Assembly: GCA_950072225.1 (NCBI GenBank)
Contig: CATMOP010000028.1
Location: forward strand, 1-11,835
Direction of reading: 5' to 3'
Source: an uncultured Nitrospina sp.
GTDB lineage: Bacteria > Nitrospinota > Nitrospinia > Nitrospinales > VA-1
Length of the DNA: 11,835 nt
Shown here: piece by piece, positions 1 to 7,152 of the stretch
Layout: each line of letters begins with the position of its first letter
How positions within the stretch are numbered: the stretch's first letter is position 1
The notes under the pieces: generated by a model
The model's input: only the letters and a program-made list of their open reading frames with translations
Databases searched by the model: none
What the model was told of the DNA's origin: nothing
Made by a program: the position numbers and the translations under genes

Positions 1-352
1 CCAGACGGCTAAAGCCACTGATGAAATAAGTTCTAAGATACAGGCTATCCAAAATGATACGGGCAGTGCCATCGATGCGATAGGCGAAATAAGCATGATC
101 ATTAACCAGATCAATGATATTTCCAATACCATTTCCAGTGATGTTGAGGAACAAACTGCGACCACGGCTAAGATTGGTCGTAATGTGGGTGAGGCCGCGA
201 AAGGTACTTCTGAAATCACTGAGAATATAGATGGTGTGGCTCAGGCCGCCAAAGACACCTCGCAAGGGATTGGCCAGACTCAGAGTGCGGCCAACGAACT
301 GGCACAAATGGCTGCGGATCTGCAAACTCTGGTAGGCCAATTTAAATATTGA
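1..352 (+). CDS. Methyl-accepting chemotaxis protein, C-terminal fragment
   Basis: The reading frame is open from the left edge (first full codon at base 2) and stops at 350-352, so only about 116 C-terminal residues are present. They form one long helical stretch with small and polar residues in heptad-like spacing, rich in Ala, Ser, Thr, Gln and Glu. Features such as EEQTATTAKIGRNV and a final ELAQMAADLQTLVGQFKY are typical of the descending helix after the hairpin tip of chemoreceptor signalling domains. The tip that contacts CheA and CheW, the sensor domain and the membrane segments lie outside the window. There is no CheR-docking pentapeptide of the NWETF type at the C-terminus. The internal ATG at 95 is not a start, because the frame continues upstream. 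The family call is firm; the ligand is unknown. Confidence 0.9.
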   Translation, partial: QTAKATDEISSKIQAIQNDTGSAIDAIGEISMIINQINDISNTISSDVEEQTATTAKIGRNVGEAAKGTSEITENIDGVAQAAKDTSQGIGQTQSAANELAQMAADLQTLVGQFKY

Positions 353-377
353 TTTTAATAACAATCCATACTCCTCC

Positions 378-423
378 GGGATCCTTGCGGAATTAACCAA
401 ATATCTGGTTTCGCGAGGATCCC
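378..423 (+). terminator. Hairpin downstream of the chemoreceptor gene, possible terminator
   Basis: Twelve bases at 378-389 pair with 412-423 with a single G-U wobble. A second inner stem pairs 395-399 with 406-410 around a 6-nt loop. The outer stem is GC-rich and contains a GGATCC on each arm. It begins 25 nt after the receptor stop codon. No T-run follows on the + strand, so it is not a textbook intrinsic terminator; it may act with Rho or protect the 3' end of the transcript. The rest of the gap up to the tmk start at 566 shows no gene and no convincing promoter, although the tmk operon promoter should lie there. Confidence 0.45.
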
Positions 424-565
424 TCCTATTTGCGCCAACCTTCCTTTAAAGCTTGAAAACCCGCATCGATTTTATTACATTGCGCCCTTCCACCAGTTAT
501 TAATTAATTCGTAAAAACCTTGCAGATTTAATAGACTGGGCACAGTCGGAAATTTTTCAGGAAGG

Positions 566-1177
566 ATGGCCTTGAAGCGGGGAATTTTAATTATTTTTGA
601 AGGAATAGACGGAACAGGCAAAAGCACTCAATGCGGTCTACTGGCAAAGTCGTTGAGCAAAATACAGGTACCCAATATCGTTTTGGCTGAACCCACACGA
701 GGAGCATGGGGGATGAAAATTCGCAGGCTCCTCAGTGATGGCAGACAGGGTATCAGTCCGCAGGAGGAGTTGAGTTGGTTTATCAACGACCGTAAGGAGG
801 ACATTGAAACAAATATTATGCCGGCGTTAAAGAAACACAAGGTGGTAATCATGGATCGGTATTATTTTTCGACGGCGGCTTACCAGGGGGCTTTAGGTCT
901 GGACCCAGATCAAATCCGCTTGGAGAATGAAAAATTTGCCCCGATTCCGGACCGGGTTTTGATCTTCCTGGCTTCCCCTGAGAAATGTTTAGAGAGAATT
1001 GAATCATCCCGCGACCAAAAAAGTGCTTTTGAGAAACTGAATTATTTAATAAATGTTCAGGAAATTTTTAAAAGTTTTAACGGGCCAAATATAAGGTTTA
1101 TAGAGAGTGTCGGCTCGGTTTCCGAGGTTCATGAAAAAGTTTTGACGGAGATAGATGACTTGTTTGATTTTAAATGA
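566..1177 (+). CDS. tmk: Thymidylate kinase (dTMP kinase)
   Basis: Phosphorylates dTMP to dTDP with ATP in the cytoplasm, a step in dTTP synthesis. The P-loop GIDGTGKST is at residues 13-21. An AEPTRGAWG segment at 41-49 stands where classical enzymes have the TREPGGT-type dTMP loop. The nucleotide-binding DRYYFSTAAYQG motif is at 97-108, and a short lid region around 144-156 carries R144, R149 and K152. The length of 203 residues is normal. The ATG at 566 has AGGAAGG ending directly against it, so the in-frame TTG at 572 is better spaced (6 nt) and may be the real start; this changes only two residues. It heads the operon, and its stop overlaps the ubiX start by 4 nt. The AEPTRG variant suggests a divergent subgroup, so a related deoxynucleotide kinase is possible. 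Confidence 0.88.
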   Translation: MALKRGILIIFEGIDGTGKSTQCGLLAKSLSKIQVPNIVLAEPTRGAWGMKIRRLLSDGRQGISPQEELSWFINDRKEDIETNIMPALKKHKVVIMDRYYFSTAAYQGALGLDPDQIRLENEKFAPIPDRVLIFLASPEKCLERIESSRDQKSAFEKLNYLINVQEIFKSFNGPNIRFIESVGSVSEVHEKVLTEIDDLFDFK

Positions 1178-1731
1178 TGAAACGAATTGTACTGGCAATC
1201 ACAGGAGCAAGCGGGGTTTGTTATGGCAAGCGGCTTTTCGATTGCCTTAAAAGCAAAGCAGAAGTTCATGTGATCATTTCGGAACGGGGGGCTGAGCTGT
1301 TGAAGCTTGAGTTGGGCCTTGCCCCTTCCTATTTTTCTGGTGAGCAGGTGACCCTGCATAAAACTTCACGCATGAATAGTTCCATCGCCAGCGGTTCTTT
1401 TCATGTTGATGCAATGGTGGTGGTACCCGCAAGCATGGGGACGGTGGGAAGAATCTCCGCCGGTGTGTCAGGAACCCTGATTGAACGCGTTGCGGATGTT
1501 ATGTTAAAGGAAAAACGGAAGTTGATACTTGTTCCCCGTGAAACTCCTTTTAGCACCATCCATCTGAAAAACCTTTTGGCCCTCGACCAGGCTGGAGCTT
1601 TGATCCTTCCTGCCTCTCCCGGGTTTTACCAAGGGCAAAATTCCCTGGAAAGCCTGGTGGATTTTGTTGTCGCTCGAATTCTGGAACAATTGGGAATGGA
1701 GCAAAACCTTCTCAAACCCTATGAACCTTAA
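1174..1731 (+). CDS. ubiX: Flavin prenyltransferase UbiX
   Basis: Joins a dimethylallyl group to FMN to make prenylated FMN, the cofactor of UbiD-type decarboxylases in ubiquinone and related quinone pathways. The N-terminal Rossmann-like motif GASGVCYG is at 11-18, PASMGT at 85-90, LKEKRKLILVPRETPFS at 111-127 and LPASPGFY at 145-152. R105, K112, E123 and Y152 keep the same spacing as the catalytic Arg122, Lys129, Glu140 and Tyr169 of Pseudomonas UbiX, so the enzyme should be active. The length of 185 residues is typical. The start is the first of two adjacent ATGs, overlapping the tmk stop (ATGA), which implies translational coupling; the second ATG at 1177 is also possible. No UbiD partner is in the window. 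Confidence 0.93.
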   Translation: MMKRIVLAITGASGVCYGKRLFDCLKSKAEVHVIISERGAELLKLELGLAPSYFSGEQVTLHKTSRMNSSIASGSFHVDAMVVVPASMGTVGRISAGVSGTLIERVADVMLKEKRKLILVPRETPFSTIHLKNLLALDQAGALILPASPGFYQGQNSLESLVDFVVARILEQLGMEQNLLKPYEP

Positions 1732-1750
1732 GGCGTGAGGACTGGAATTT

Positions 1751-2941
1751 ATGATTTACCTCGATAATGCTGCCACCACTCCAATGGATGAGGATGTTGT
1801 AGGGCGGGTTCATGAATCTATGCGGGATATTTTTGCTAATAGTGGAACGCGGTACCGAATAGGTTTGGATGCGAAACGCCTTATTGAAAAATCGACTGAA
1901 TCGATTGCCGAATATCTCGGGATCCCTTCAACGCATCGCATTCTGTTTACCAGCGGTGGAACGGAGTCCAATAATCTTTTTATTAAAGGATTATGTTTTC
2001 CGGACAAGAAAACGGCTTTCCTGGGCCTGGAACACCCAAGTATCACCGAGAGTCTTGCTTTCTTGCAACAGTTTGGCAATGAACCGTTTTCTTTGCTTCC
2101 TTTGCAGAAGAAAGGCCGGCTCGATTTTAATTCAATTCCTATTTTAAAAGAGAAGCGTGTGAAGCTTCTTTGCCTTTCTCATGTGAATAATGAGTTGGGT
2201 ACGGTGAATGACCCTTTACAAGTTATTTCTGCTTTGGCAAAAGAATCTCCAAATACTAAGCTGTTTCTGGATGGGGTGCAGGCAATCGGAAAACTTAAAT
2301 TAGACGGAGATATGTGGAAGGGCCTTGCGGGCTATTCGATTTCGGGTCACAAAATTCATGGACCGAAAGGCATTGGTCTGCTGATTTATGATTCAAAGCT
2401 GGTCCTTAATCCACAAATGCACGGAGGAAAACAGCAATTCGGTGTTCGTTCCGGCACTCTTCCATTACCGCTAATCGTGGGACTGGAAATAGCCATTAAG
2501 CATGCCGTAGCGCGAACCGAACAAACTCAAAAACACCTTCAGGGTCTATGCCGTCATTTAATTGAAGGGCTGAAAAAAATGCAGGAACGGTTTCCCGAAT
2601 TGAGGATTCGTTTCAACCCTCTTGTCGATGAAGATGAAACACGCCAATTTTCCGGGATGGTGAATTTTTCCTTTCCTCCTGTTGAAGGAGAAGTCATCCT
2701 CCATCACCTGGAGGCAAAAGATATTTTTGTGGGATTGGGCAGTGCCTGTAGTGCCCAGTCCCGAGAACCCTCCAAGATTCTTATGGGAATCGGGTTGAGT
2801 GAAGAACAGGCTAGGTGCAGTTTGCGGATTTCCTTTTCCCGTAATAATACAACTGATGAAATCGACCAATTTCTGGAAGCTTTTGGGGAAGCCTACCAAG
2901 CCCTTTATCCTACCTTCTTGCAAAAAGCAGAACATCGATGA
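1751..2941 (+). CDS. nifS: Cysteine desulfurase, NifS/IscS-like (likely ThiI partner)
   Basis: PLP enzyme that takes sulfur from L-cysteine as an enzyme-bound persulfide. Visible motifs in order: YLDNAATTP at 3-11, SGGTESNN at 68-75, the PLP-stacking His95 in LEHP, SHVNNELGT at 143-151, LDGVQAIGKLKLD at 173-185, the Schiff-base lysine K201 in SGHKIHGPKG, RSGTLPLP at 233-240, and the persulfide cysteine C333 in GSACSA at 330-335. The 396-residue length is normal. GTGAGGA at about 1735-1741 is a suitable ribosome site for the ATG at 1751, 19 nt after ubiX. Its stop overlaps the thiI start by 4 nt. That pairing resembles Bacillus subtilis nifZ-thiI, where a dedicated desulfurase feeds ThiI. I infer the same role here; a general Fe-S role is not excluded, though no iscU or other scaffold gene is nearby. 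Confidence 0.92.
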   Translation: MIYLDNAATTPMDEDVVGRVHESMRDIFANSGTRYRIGLDAKRLIEKSTESIAEYLGIPSTHRILFTSGGTESNNLFIKGLCFPDKKTAFLGLEHPSITESLAFLQQFGNEPFSLLPLQKKGRLDFNSIPILKEKRVKLLCLSHVNNELGTVNDPLQVISALAKESPNTKLFLDGVQAIGKLKLDGDMWKGLAGYSISGHKIHGPKGIGLLIYDSKLVLNPQMHGGKQQFGVRSGTLPLPLIVGLEIAIKHAVARTEQTQKHLQGLCRHLIEGLKKMQERFPELRIRFNPLVDEDETRQFSGMVNFSFPPVEGEVILHHLEAKDIFVGLGSACSAQSREPSKILMGIGLSEEQARCSLRISFSRNNTTDEIDQFLEAFGEAYQALYPTFLQKAEHR

Positions 2942-4128
2942 CGGAAAGAAGAACTGTCTTGATCCGTTATGATGAGATCGGACTCAAAGGACGAAACAGA
3001 AAGTTTTTTGAAAAATGCCTCCTGCGTAATATCAAGCGTGTTCTTTCGGGTACCGATGATATTGATTATCGCTCACCCCGTGGCAGAATTTTTTTGGATA
3101 TTCCTTCAAGTTTTGCGCCGGAATGCACAGCCCGCTTGAAGACCGTTCCTGGCATCGCATCGTTCAGTATTGGGATCTCCATGGCACCCGATTTCGATGC
3201 TATTTCTGTTTTAGGAATTCAATGGATCGAGCCTCGGCTGGAGTCCAGCGGAAATTCCCTGAAGTTTTGTGTCAAGACCCGGCGTTCTGAAAAATCTTTT
3301 CCCAAAACCTCGCCGGAAGTGAATTTTGAAGTGGGTTCACGCATCATGAAGCAATTGAGCTCAAGAGGCTTGACTGTCAACATCAAAGAGGCGGAATATG
3401 TTCTTGAAATAGAGATTGGAAGTTCAGAAACGGTGGTCTTTGATAATCGGGAGCCGGGACTACGCGGGCTTCCTGTGGGAAGTTCCGGAAATGTGCTGTG
3501 CCTGCTATCTGGAGGAATTGATAGTCCTGTTTCCGCTTTTATGATGGCATGCAGAGGGTGCCGGGTTCATTTTGTATTTTTTGATAACCAGCCTTTTTTA
3601 GGCAGGGGAGGATATGACAAGGTTTTAAGCCTGGCAAAAAAGATCAATCATTTTCAGGCCCGGGGAATCTTGTTTGTGGTGCCTTTTCAGGATATACAAG
3701 GGGCAATTCGTGACCGTTGCAATGAGGAAAACAGAGTGGTTCTTTATCGGCGGATGATGTATCGTATCGCCGGAGAAATTGCGGGTCGCTACAGTTTTAT
3801 GGCCTTGGTCACAGGTGAGTCGTTGGGGCAGGTGGCTTCGCAAACTTTGGAAAATCTTGCCGCGGTTTCCTGTGTTACTTCGTTAAGCGTATTTCAACCC
3901 TTAATCGGGATGAATAAAGAAAGCATTATCAGCAGGGCAAAAGAAATTGGAACCTATGAAGTCAGCATTGTGCCCCAACCTGATTGTTGTTCGGTTTTTA
4001 TGCCTAAAAATCCCGTTACCCGCAGTAAGATACCTTTCCTGGAAAGGGATGAGGAAAAAATTCCCTGGAAAGAATTGTGCGATGACGCTTTGGCCAAGAT
4101 GGAAATTATCAAGGTGGATGATTTATGA
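2938..4128 (+). CDS. thiI: tRNA 4-thiouridine synthase ThiI, short form without rhodanese domain
   Basis: Adenylates and thiolates U8 of tRNAs to 4-thiouridine, a near-UV sensor; in some bacteria ThiI also supplies sulfur for thiamine. An N-terminal ferredoxin-like and THUMP region spans about 1-165, opening with LIRYDEIGLKGRN. The PP-loop SGGIDSP at 191-197 binds ATP. RRMMYRIA at 271-278 and GESLGQVASQT at 293-303 are characteristic of the PP-loop domain, followed by PDCCSVFMPKNPVTR at 348-362 with adjacent C350 and C351. The protein ends at 396 residues without the C-terminal rhodanese domain of E. coli ThiI (482 residues). Sulfur must then come directly from a desulfurase, which fits the overlapping gene upstream. 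Its last 6 nt overlap the end of folK on the other strand. Confidence 0.94.
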   Translation: MTERRTVLIRYDEIGLKGRNRKFFEKCLLRNIKRVLSGTDDIDYRSPRGRIFLDIPSSFAPECTARLKTVPGIASFSIGISMAPDFDAISVLGIQWIEPRLESSGNSLKFCVKTRRSEKSFPKTSPEVNFEVGSRIMKQLSSRGLTVNIKEAEYVLEIEIGSSETVVFDNREPGLRGLPVGSSGNVLCLLSGGIDSPVSAFMMACRGCRVHFVFFDNQPFLGRGGYDKVLSLAKKINHFQARGILFVVPFQDIQGAIRDRCNEENRVVLYRRMMYRIAGEIAGRYSFMALVTGESLGQVASQTLENLAAVSCVTSLSVFQPLIGMNKESIISRAKEIGTYEVSIVPQPDCCSVFMPKNPVTRSKIPFLERDEEKIPWKELCDDALAKMEIIKVDDL

Positions 4129-4620
4129 AGTCGATAATATTTTTCTGACTTGGGGCGATTCTGGAAGTTCTTTTAACAGGGTATGAATGGTTTTATTTTC
4201 GACGGGATGCATATAGTCTCCGGCGAATTCACTGAGTGGTAAAAGGACAAAACGTCTTTTCGCCATTTCCGGGTGAGGGACGGTGAGAGCAGTAGAATGA
4301 ATCACGCGATCCCCATAAGCCAGTAAATCCAAATCGATGATTCTCGGTCCCCATTTTTTCCGCCGTTTTCTACCCAGATCCCTTTCAATTTTAAAAATTG
4401 CATTCAGCAATGCTTCAGGACCCAAGGAAGTTTTTATGGCAACTGTAGTATTGACGAACCAATTTTGCTCGATTTTGCCAACAGGTTCTGATTCGTAGAG
4501 GCTGGACCGGGCAACAACTTCAATTTCCGGCGGGGCATGGAGAAGGCGAATGGCTTTCTCGCAGTTTTCCGCTGGGGTTCCAAGGTTCGAGCCGATTCCG
4601 ATGAAAGCTTTATATTGCAT
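4123..4620 (-). CDS. folK: HPPK, 6-hydroxymethyl-7,8-dihydropterin pyrophosphokinase
   Basis: Transfers pyrophosphate from ATP to 6-hydroxymethyl-dihydropterin in folate synthesis. FIGIGSNLG is at 6-14, the pterin-binding YESEPVG at 42-48, NWFVN at 53-57, and the ATP/Mg signature WGPRIIDLDLLAYG at 90-103, with D96 and D98 matching the two magnesium aspartates of the family. PHPEMAKRRFVLLPL follows at 115-129. The length of 165 residues is complete and typical of a stand-alone HPPK. A GGAG lies about 12 nt before the ATG, a rather loose ribosome site. It lies downstream of dapL on the same strand, 217 nt away, with a possible terminator between them, so it may have its own promoter in that gap. 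Its end overlaps the end of thiI by 6 nt in a convergent arrangement. Confidence 0.95.
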   Translation of the reverse strand: MQYKAFIGIGSNLGTPAENCEKAIRLLHAPPEIEVVARSSLYESEPVGKIEQNWFVNTTVAIKTSLGPEALLNAIFKIERDLGRKRRKKWGPRIIDLDLLAYGDRVIHSTALTVPHPEMAKRRFVLLPLSEFAGDYMHPVENKTIHTLLKELPESPQVRKILSTS

Positions 4621-4799
4621 GAAAAGAACTTACTCCACCCTCTAGCGAGGAAAGCAAATAGCAATAGCTTATTAAGCCTAGATAACTCTTTGCTCTCCAG
4701 AGAAAGTTATTGCTCACTGGCCCCACAACTAGTGGCCCCTTAACAGGGTAGGTAACTGGCAAAGACTTCTTGAGCCAAGAACACTGTTACTCGCCAAAC
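4621..4799. other. Non-coding gap between dapL and folK, rich in short inverted repeats
   Basis: No gene is supported here. The stretch holds several short inverted repeats: 4639-4650 (4-bp stem, 4-nt loop), 4667-4677 (perfect GCTTA-T-TAAGC), and an imperfect 29-nt one at 4682-4710 whose outer 6-bp arms (4682-4687 and 4705-4710) are exact and whose inner CTC/GAG surround a 4-nt loop. Two GGCCCC copies, each preceded by an imperfect repeat of the same flank, lie within 4718-4740. The folK promoter and leader should be within this stretch, but I could not pick a convincing -35/-10 pair. Function unknown. Confidence 0.4.
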
Positions 4800-4834
4800 A
4801 AAAAAAATGCTCATTGAGTCCAGCGTCACGCTGG
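4800..4834 (-). terminator. Possible intrinsic terminator of dapL
   Basis: On the - strand, four bases past the dapL stop region, a perfect 6-bp GC-rich stem (4829-4834 with 4820-4825) closes a 3-nt loop. It is followed after about 12 nt by eight consecutive T (4800-4807 in + coordinates are all A). The stem-to-T distance is longer than in a classical terminator, so termination may be partial, allowing some read-through into folK. Confidence 0.5.
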
Positions 4835-4837
4835 CGG

Positions 4838-6076
4838 CTAAAACTCAAACTCGACGGTGGAAAGACGGGTTTTAATTTCCTTCATGATTCGGATTTCTTC
4901 CTCTTCGCCTTTGGCCGCGAACGTTGCTGAAAAACGGACGTAATGGCCGACATCATCCCAGGGGACTGTGGATATCAACATCTCGGAAATCAGGAACTGG
5001 GAAAATTCTTCAGCATTCGTAAATTTACGCCCACCTTTAATTCCTTTGGGTGCACCCACATAGAGAAAGAATGAGCCACCGGGCATTTTTGCATTGAAAC
5101 CAACCGAGTTGAGAGTTTCAACCAATATGGATAATCGGCGCTTGTACTTGGTGACGGTTCGGTCGGTGATGTCTGGGTGTTCCAAAGCATAAATTCCCGC
5201 TTTCTGGATACCCGCAAACTGACCGGAGTCTACATTGTCTTTGACATGTGAAAGCCCTTTGACAATAAGTTCATTACCGACAATGAAAGCAATGCGCCAT
5301 CCCGTCATGTTATAAGCCTTCGAAAGGGAATGAAACTCAACACCTACATCCATTGCACCGGGTATTGATAGAAAACTTTCAGATTTTCCATCATAAGTCA
5401 GTGCCGCATAGGCCGCATCCTGGATGATTATGATATTGTTCTGCTTCGCAAACTCAATGGCTTCTTCATAAAACTCGCGAGTGGCTTTGGCACCCGTTGG
5501 ATTATTGGGATAGTTTAGATATAAAATTTTTGCCTTTTTGCAAGTGGCCGAATCGATACTTTTTAAGTCTGGAAGAAAACGATTGGCTTCTGTCAGGGGA
5601 AGGTTGACAACTTCCCCACCCAGATATTGAGTGTGGGTTCCCATAACAGGATAGCCGGGAACGGTCATCAGGGTAATGTCTCCGGGATTGATAAAGATTG
5701 CCGGTGCCATAGCCAGACCAGGTTTGGAGCCGATGGTATGGTTGACATGTTTGTCCGGTTCCAGTCCCTTAACGCCGAAAACATTTTCCATATATTTGCA
5801 GGCAGCGGCTTTGAACTCATCGATTCCGTTATCTGTGTAGCCTCTGTTTTCCGGTTTTTCCGCTTCCTGTTGCAGAGTTTTTACAATACCGGGATCGGCC
5901 ATTTCGTCCGGTTCGCCGACTCCCATGTCGAATAATGTTTTTCCGGGATTGGCTTCCAGTGCGGCGCGCTTAGCCCTTTTGATTTTTTCAAATTTGTAAA
6001 TCTTGGTATCTTTGCCGAATTGATTTCCGCCCAGGCGGTCTGCAAAAAGAGATTGAATATAGCTTTCATCTGACAT
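4838..6076 (-). CDS. dapL: LL-diaminopimelate aminotransferase DapL
   Basis: Converts tetrahydrodipicolinate plus glutamate directly to LL-diaminopimelate, the short route to lysine and peptidoglycan, replacing the succinylase or acetylase steps. It is a fold-type I PLP enzyme of 412 residues. FDMGVGEPDEMADPG is at 49-63, GYTDNGIDEFKAA at 79-91, SKPGLAMAP at 117-125, NYPNNPTG at 188-195, the PLP lysine K253 in SLSKAYNMTGWR, and the substrate-binding arginine R381 in HYVRFSATF. The MGVGEPDEMA segment and GYTDNGI are typical of DapL-type enzymes rather than aspartate aminotransferases. GGAG lies 7 nt before the ATG. A near-consensus promoter sits about 60 nt upstream, so it is probably transcribed separately from the cob genes. 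A related broad aminotransferase is the alternative. Confidence 0.9.
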   Translation of the reverse strand: MSDESYIQSLFADRLGGNQFGKDTKIYKFEKIKRAKRAALEANPGKTLFDMGVGEPDEMADPGIVKTLQQEAEKPENRGYTDNGIDEFKAAACKYMENVFGVKGLEPDKHVNHTIGSKPGLAMAPAIFINPGDITLMTVPGYPVMGTHTQYLGGEVVNLPLTEANRFLPDLKSIDSATCKKAKILYLNYPNNPTGAKATREFYEEAIEFAKQNNIIIIQDAAYAALTYDGKSESFLSIPGAMDVGVEFHSLSKAYNMTGWRIAFIVGNELIVKGLSHVKDNVDSGQFAGIQKAGIYALEHPDITDRTVTKYKRRLSILVETLNSVGFNAKMPGGSFFLYVGAPKGIKGGRKFTNAEEFSQFLISEMLISTVPWDDVGHYVRFSATFAAKGEEEEIRIMKEIKTRLSTVEFEF

Positions 6077-6132
6077 TCTGAAACTCCAAATTATAATGAA
6101 AAAGGTTTAATTAAGGGTCACAAGAAGGGCTC

Positions 6133-6161
6133 ACACTAGCCAAAAACCTTATTTCTGTCAA
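6133..6161 (-). promoter_or_regulatory. Sigma-70-type promoter for dapL
   Basis: On the - strand a perfect TTGACA (6156-6161) is followed after exactly 17 nt by TAGTGT (6133-6138), which matches the -10 consensus at its first, second and last positions. Transcription would begin near 6126 and give a leader of about 50 nt, ending in a GGAG ribosome site at 6084-6087. The remaining gap between dapL and the upstream gene (6077-6239) shows no gene and no clear terminator for the upstream transcript. Confidence 0.6.
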
Positions 6162-6239
6162 GTTGTGCAGAACGTTTCTCTGAAAGGCTGGATATAGTAA
6201 AATCCGGTCAGAATGTGAAACGCAAGATTTTGCCTCGGT

Positions 6240-7152
6240 TCAATTACTTAACAATTGTCCCATTTTCCATAATCGTCCTATATCGTCTTTATAAATTACT
6301 TCTCCGGTGCCGGTGAAGCTGAAATCCAGGACGCGATGTGATCCGGCGGAAAGATTTCGATCCTCAAAATAAAGATTTCTGGATGCGCCATCCGTAAGAT
6401 ACGTCACCTGGCTACGGATATTCAGTTTGAATGCCTTTACCTTGACAGATTTTCGGAGTAGTTTGATCCTGTTTTTGAACAAACGCCCCAAATCATCCAG
6501 ATAAAATACTGTTGCCTGTGAATCAACCTTGAATTCCAAAACTTTTGCTGTATGGGAACTCATGGGTATCTGGTCAACATAGAGCAGGCCCATGTCGTTG
6601 ATATAAATGGCTCGACCGTTTCGGGTTATTGCCAGATACGGAGCGAGAAAGTTTTTTGGCCTATAGAAGAAGCTTCTCTTATCTGGTAGAGGACCCTTCC
6701 CTGGTTTTGATTAAGGGGTTTCCCGTTTTTAAAAACAATCCCCCGGTCGTTCAAGTACACGACACTCCATTTTCAGAAACGAGATAGATAATCACCGCCC
6801 CTCCTAGGCTGTTCAATTTCCCTGATTCATCAGATAAAAACGAGCCATTTCGGGTTCGATAATAGACCTTGCCGTTTCTGCTCACTTTGAAATCCAGAAC
6901 GGGGAAATGGGAAATTGCTTTGTCGTTTTTTACCAGGATTGCGTTGTGGTTCTGGAGATAAACAATATCCCCCATGCAGGATGATTTGAGGGTAGGGGTA
7001 TCGTTGAGAACCTGGTTGTTTTCGCATAGAGTATTACTGATTGCTGAACGGGTATCATCCCTTGAGTCATCATTAAAGGCTGAAACAGGAGAAATTATTG
7101 TAAGGAGTAGCAGATAAGAAATAGGATAGATGCTGAAAGAGGGGAAACGCAT
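6240..7152 (-). pseudogene. Secreted protein of about 34-residue repeats, broken by two -1 frameshifts
   Basis: Three successive reading frames read as one protein of about 304 residues. Frame one starts at 7152 with a signal peptide (a hydrophobic YLLLLTIISPVSA stretch) and ends at the TGA at 6751. Around 6760-6766 the sequence continues in a second frame (VYLNDRGIVFKNGKPL), which stops at 6626. At the A6 run 6652-6657 it continues in a third frame (NFLAPYLAITRNGRAIYIN), which ends at 6240. Each shift equals one missing base. Across all frames the same unit recurs: a [VIF]Y-[LIK]-x-D-x-G-x-[LV]-[FYW] core followed by a V-L-x-F-K-V-like strand, spaced about 32-36 residues apart (one gap is 51), seven times. 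This could be a beta-repeat or propeller fold, but I do not recognise the family. The ATG overlaps the cobT stop by one base (TGATG), suggesting coupled translation. Confidence 0.75.

Noticed and set aside
4583..4602. GGTTCGA-like T-loop hinting at a tRNA
   Set aside because: It lies within folK codons, and no acceptor or anticodon stem can be formed around it.
6090..6095. Perfect TATAAT on the - strand as the dapL -10 box
   Set aside because: It would start transcription on the ribosome site, and there is no -35 at proper spacing. The TTGACA promoter at 6133-6161 is better placed.
6652..6660. AAAAAAC as a programmed -1 ribosomal slippery site
   Set aside because: The heptamer is not in the right phase of the upstream frame for the A-AAA-AAC mechanism, I saw no clear pseudoknot or stem after it, and a second frameshift in the same gene has no slippery run.
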